From contig WTPW01000082.1 in NCBI GenBank assembly GCA_009809945.1, positions 457,393 to 521,392 on the forward strand: DNA of 64,000 nucleotides, given 5' to 3'. Source of the stretch: Gigaspora margarita (lineage: Eukaryota; Glomeromycota; Glomeromycetes; Diversisporales; Gigasporaceae). Both the position numbers and the translations under genes were made by a program. The notes below the pieces were generated by a model. That model saw nothing but the letters and a program-made list of their open reading frames with translations, had not been told where the DNA came from and did no database searches. Below are positions 60,861 to 64,000 of the stretch, piece after piece. Every line of letters begins with the position of its first letter. Positions within the stretch are counted from its first letter, which is position 1.

Positions 60861-60923
60861 TTCTTTTTCGCCCAAACTAGAAATACCATCCAGTCAAGAA
60901 ACATTAATATGTGTGATATTGTT

Positions 60924-61157
60924 ACAAGGTGTATATATACACATACTAATTTATTAATTTACAAATTTGTGTAATATATAAATCATAAATAAAAAATTAG
61001 TATAGCTTAAAGTTAGAGTAAGAGTAGCTTGAGGGTTAGAGAAGATTATAGTTTATACTAAAATTTTGCAAGGAATATTTTTTGTTAGAACCCCAAAAGC
61101 TATTATATAATCAGAATTTTAAGATATCAATATATGCATATACATACACCTGGTATA
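60924..61157. mobile_element. MITE with AGGTGTATATATACACATA ends and telomere-like tract
   Basis: Left AAGGTGTATATATACACATA, right inverted CAGGTGTATGTATATGCATA. The interior reads GTTAGAGTAAGAGTAGC, GGGTTAGAG, then TTTATACTAAAATTTTGC, AAGGAATATTTTTTG, matching the reversed interior of 9892-10189. Target duplication not determined. Confidence 0.6.
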
Positions 61158-61307
61158 CAAATAGTAATTGTCAATAGATAAATTGTTTTATTTATATTTT
61201 GTAAAATTTTAATAAAAATTAGTTGTAAGTTAAAAAAGTTTTATTAGTTTCATATATTAGTTTTATATAAAATTTTTAAATTCTATATAAAACTATATAA
61301 AAATAAT

Positions 61308-62699
61308 GGAAGCTTTTAGGCATTTCTCGCGAGAGATATATCTCCCTGCAGGAGATATATCTTCCAACCAATCAAACCCCGTGAATGTCATGTGACAATA
61401 TTTTGAAGTACTACTTGAGCCAGGCATATTTGTACTACTCAGACCTTTATTTTACCAATCTACACAGACCGCATAACTTTTTAAAGAGTAAACTTAAAAA
61501 TATCATTCAAGTATTGTGCTACATATACGCACCTGCATGGCACAGTATTTAATAAACATTATCGCATAACAATTATAAATTTTATTAAAAAAAAAAAAGT
61601 GAACAATGCATGCAACAAACATCAAAAAACCTTTCAAAAAACTAACGAATATTTTCATGCCAATGATAACACAACAACAGCGACTTTACTAATACTTGGT
61701 GCTGATCCTACATCACAAAGCATGCAATGAACATCGAGAAAACCCAAAAACTAATGAATATTGTCACACTGACAATAACATTAACAATAGTGACTTTACC
61801 AAAACTTGGTGCCGATTCCACGTCACAAAGAACCTAAAAAACCTAAACAAGCCAAAAAAGAGAAAGAACATTTAGCAAATATGGGAATATAACAAAGAAA
61901 AAAAAACTAATAAAAACTACTCACCAAGAGAGCCACTGATTTCATCCTGACAAAATCTAAACAAGCCAAGGAAGAAAAAGAATAGTTAGTAAATACCAGA
62001 GTATTACAAAAAAAATAATAAAGAAAAAAAAGAAAATCTAACTACTCACCAAGAGCCACGTCCCAGCAATTTCTAGACCCAACGATATAAAACAAGACAA
62101 GCCCTATATAAAGAAAGAATGCCTAAAAAAAAAGATTAGTAAAGAACTAAAAACATCAAAACAAATACATAGTGGAAAAATGTACATGACCACTTATAAG
62201 AATGCCAAAAAGCCTATACAAATACACCAGAGATTCACATTCACAAGAAAATCTCACAAAAAGTTGGGAGCAATGTAAGACCACTCTACTAGTCACCAGT
62301 GATACAAAATCAACTCACGAAATCTAATGGCGGCACCAAATGACAATGATACCAATGATACTAGTGATGACGATGATATCAACAATGACAAGACACCAGC
62401 GATGATGAGATACTAGCAATGATACAACACCAGTGACAAGACACCAACGATGACAATGACACCTATGGCAAAGAATGACAAGCTAAAAAAAATTAGTAAA
62501 CAAGTGAAAAAAATTAGTAAACAAGCGAAAAAAACCAAAATACTATAATAAAAAAAACAATGATTATCAATCTTTGATAATCATTGTTTATATAAAGGGG
62601 TGCGGGATGAACTAACCCCTGATCCAGCATCAGTATGCCAGATGGGAGATATATCTCCTAGGGAGATATATCTCTCACAGGAGATGCCTATAATTTTCC
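61308..62699. mobile_element. Mutator-like (MULE-type) non-autonomous element, 1.39 kb
   Basis: TIRs of about 58 bases: GGAAGCTTTTAGGCATTTCT and inverted GGAAAATTATAGGCATCTCC, both continuing through two GAGATATATCTCC words. Flanks aaaaataat at 61299-61307 and 62700-62708 are identical, a 9-bp target duplication typical of Mutator-like elements. The interior has a roughly 105-bp direct duplication (61610-61820; TGACTTTACCAAAACTTGGT type), AAACAAGCCAA repeats and a GATGATACC-type array. No transposase frame. Confidence 0.85.
62335..62480 (+). repeat. Imperfect AATGATACCAGTGATGAC short tandem repeat
   Basis: ATGACAATGATACCAATGAT and CACCAGCGATGATGAGATAC are typical units. Same vocabulary as the minus-strand tract at 11950-12185. 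Lies inside the Mutator-like element. Confidence 0.6.
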
Positions 62700-62736
62700 A
62701 AAAATAATTTACATACCCTCTACTTTTAAATTTGAA

Positions 62737-63640
62737 GAAAGGATACTTAATTTTGAAAATTTTTATCAAAAATGCAAAATTAAGCATTTTTGATGTATAT
62801 TTTAATGAAATAAAATAAAATATACTAATATGATATATTTTTTGGTGCTAAACAAGTTTATTTGAAGCAAAAAGTTAGAATTCATTTATAAAATTTAGAG
62901 AATTATAGAAATTTGTATAATTTTATTACTGGTAATAAAATTATGCAAATTTCTATAATTTTTTAAAATTTACTAATTGAAACTAATTTTTGCTCTAAGT
63001 AAGCTTGTTTAGTACCAAAAAATATATCATATTAGTATATTTTATTTTCTTTAAAAAATGTTTAATTTAAAATTTTGACAAAAATTTCTAAAATTAAATA
63101 TTTTTTCTTCAAATTTTAAGAATTAAAATAAAATATGCCAATTTGATATCTTTTTTGATATTGAACAAGTTTAATTTGTAAAATTTAGAGAATCATAGAA
63201 ATTTGTATAATTTTATTAATAAAATTATAAATATTTCTATGATTCTCTAAGTTTTACTAATTGATTCTACTTTTAGCTCTAAGTAAACTGTTTAGTAACA
63301 AAAGTTACATTATTTCAATATATTTATTTTATTTTTATACCAAAGAGCTTAATTTTGAATTTTTGATAAAAATTTTCAAAATTAAGTATTCTTTCTACAA
63401 ATTTTAAAAAAACTAAATAAAATATGCCAATTAGATGCATTTTTAGTGCATAACAAGTTTACTTAGTGCAAGAAGTTATAATCAATTAGTAAAAATTCAT
63501 ATAAAATAAAATTTTTAATAATTTTATTAATAAGATTATACAAAATGCTATAATTCGCTAAATTATACTAATTAATTTATACTTTTCACTTATAGTAAAC
63601 TTGTTCAATATCCAAAAATACATATATGTATATTCAAATT
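62737..63640. repeat. Three tandem palindromes, period about 300 bp
   Basis: Hairpin centres lie near 62930, 63225 and 63530. Each has arms of 100-120 bases: the first contains TATACTAATATGATATATTT, CTAAACAAGTTTA, AGAAATTTGTATAATTTTAT and their inverted copies. Spacers between palindromes are themselves related and self-complementary (CTTAATTTTGAAAATTTTTA type, near 62745, 63075, 63360). Divergence increases rightward. Confidence 0.8.
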
Positions 63641-64000
63641 CAAACTAGTTTGCAAACTTTGAACTAGCCTGAACAAAACTTATAATTGTGTTTAAGTTTA
63701 GTATGAATTTAAAATAATAAAATTTAGAATTTGATTCTGGTCTGAACCAGACCAAACCTAGTTCCAAACCTAGAAGCACTAGTCCATATAAATGCTAAAC
63801 CAAATCTGAACATGTTGTTATCCTATATCTACTTCTTTTAAGATAGTAGGTAACTAGAGCGACCTTAGATAGTGATCACTTTGTATAACCTCACTTGTTA
63901 CTGTGATTTAACTAAGTCGAAAGGCATTTTTCAAGAAAACTTAACAAAGAAGATTTATGGTAATTTGCAATTATGAAAGAGGCAACAATTAAAAGTATAT
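63641..64000. other. Window end, nothing recognised
   Basis: AT-rich DNA with doubled words (CTAGTTTGCAAACTTTGAAC; AACCAGACCAAACC), no frame and no element end before the sequence stops. Confidence 0.4.

Noticed and set aside
60356-60957. Host genes suggested by 62-114-codon frames on both strands
   Set aside because: Plus-strand pieces fit a broken retrotransposon gag; the minus-strand frames are their antisense shadows.

Overview
The window looks like a repeat-dominated, very AT-rich piece of a fungal nuclear genome. The best fit is an arbuscular mycorrhizal fungus (Glomeromycotina, Rhizophagus-like). This is inferred from one gene joining Sel1-like repeats to tyrosine-kinase-like domains, one intron-rich cytochrome P450, short GT-AG introns, and transposon remnants filling nearly everything else. 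No bacterial-type operon, rRNA or stand-alone tRNA gene was seen.

Layout. 1-2236 is gene-free. 2237-6037 is an eight-exon gene that assembles into an open frame of 859 codons: Sel1-like repeats, then a pseudokinase, then an intact protein kinase. 6038-52200 has no gene I can support. It is a mosaic of terminal-inverted-repeat (TIR) elements, one tRNA-derived SINE, minisatellites, a tandem-repeat island (27.9-32.3 kb) and several coding-like scraps. 52210-54730 is an eleven-exon P450 with complete heme, K-helix and I-helix motifs but a phase problem in exons 6-7. 54731-64000 is again repeats: an 18-bp array, a broken LTR-retrotransposon gag fossil, a Mutator-like element with a perfect 9-bp target duplication, and three tandem palindromes.

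Many element ends could be set to the base because they are flanked by target-site duplications (TSDs): 8 bp for hAT-like, TA for pogo/mariner-like, 9 bp for Mutator-like, 17 bp for the SINE. The clearest nest is a 3.4-kb hAT-like element (perfect 8-bp TSD) inside a smaller hAT-like element, itself carrying two further inverted-repeat elements.

The most unusual signals are: (1) a dispersed set of long palindromes sharing a TGATCTACTGG-like outer motif, several with a CTCATTGAG-like centre, whose two arms match each other better than copies match copies; (2) two far-apart copies of one element, in opposite orientation, each holding about nine 49-bp repeats; (3) degenerate telomere-like (TTAGGG) tracts inside several unrelated TIR elements; (4) the pseudokinase-kinase tandem. 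The two genes have no evident functional link. Coordinates, identities and TSD matches were read by eye; percentages were not computed.
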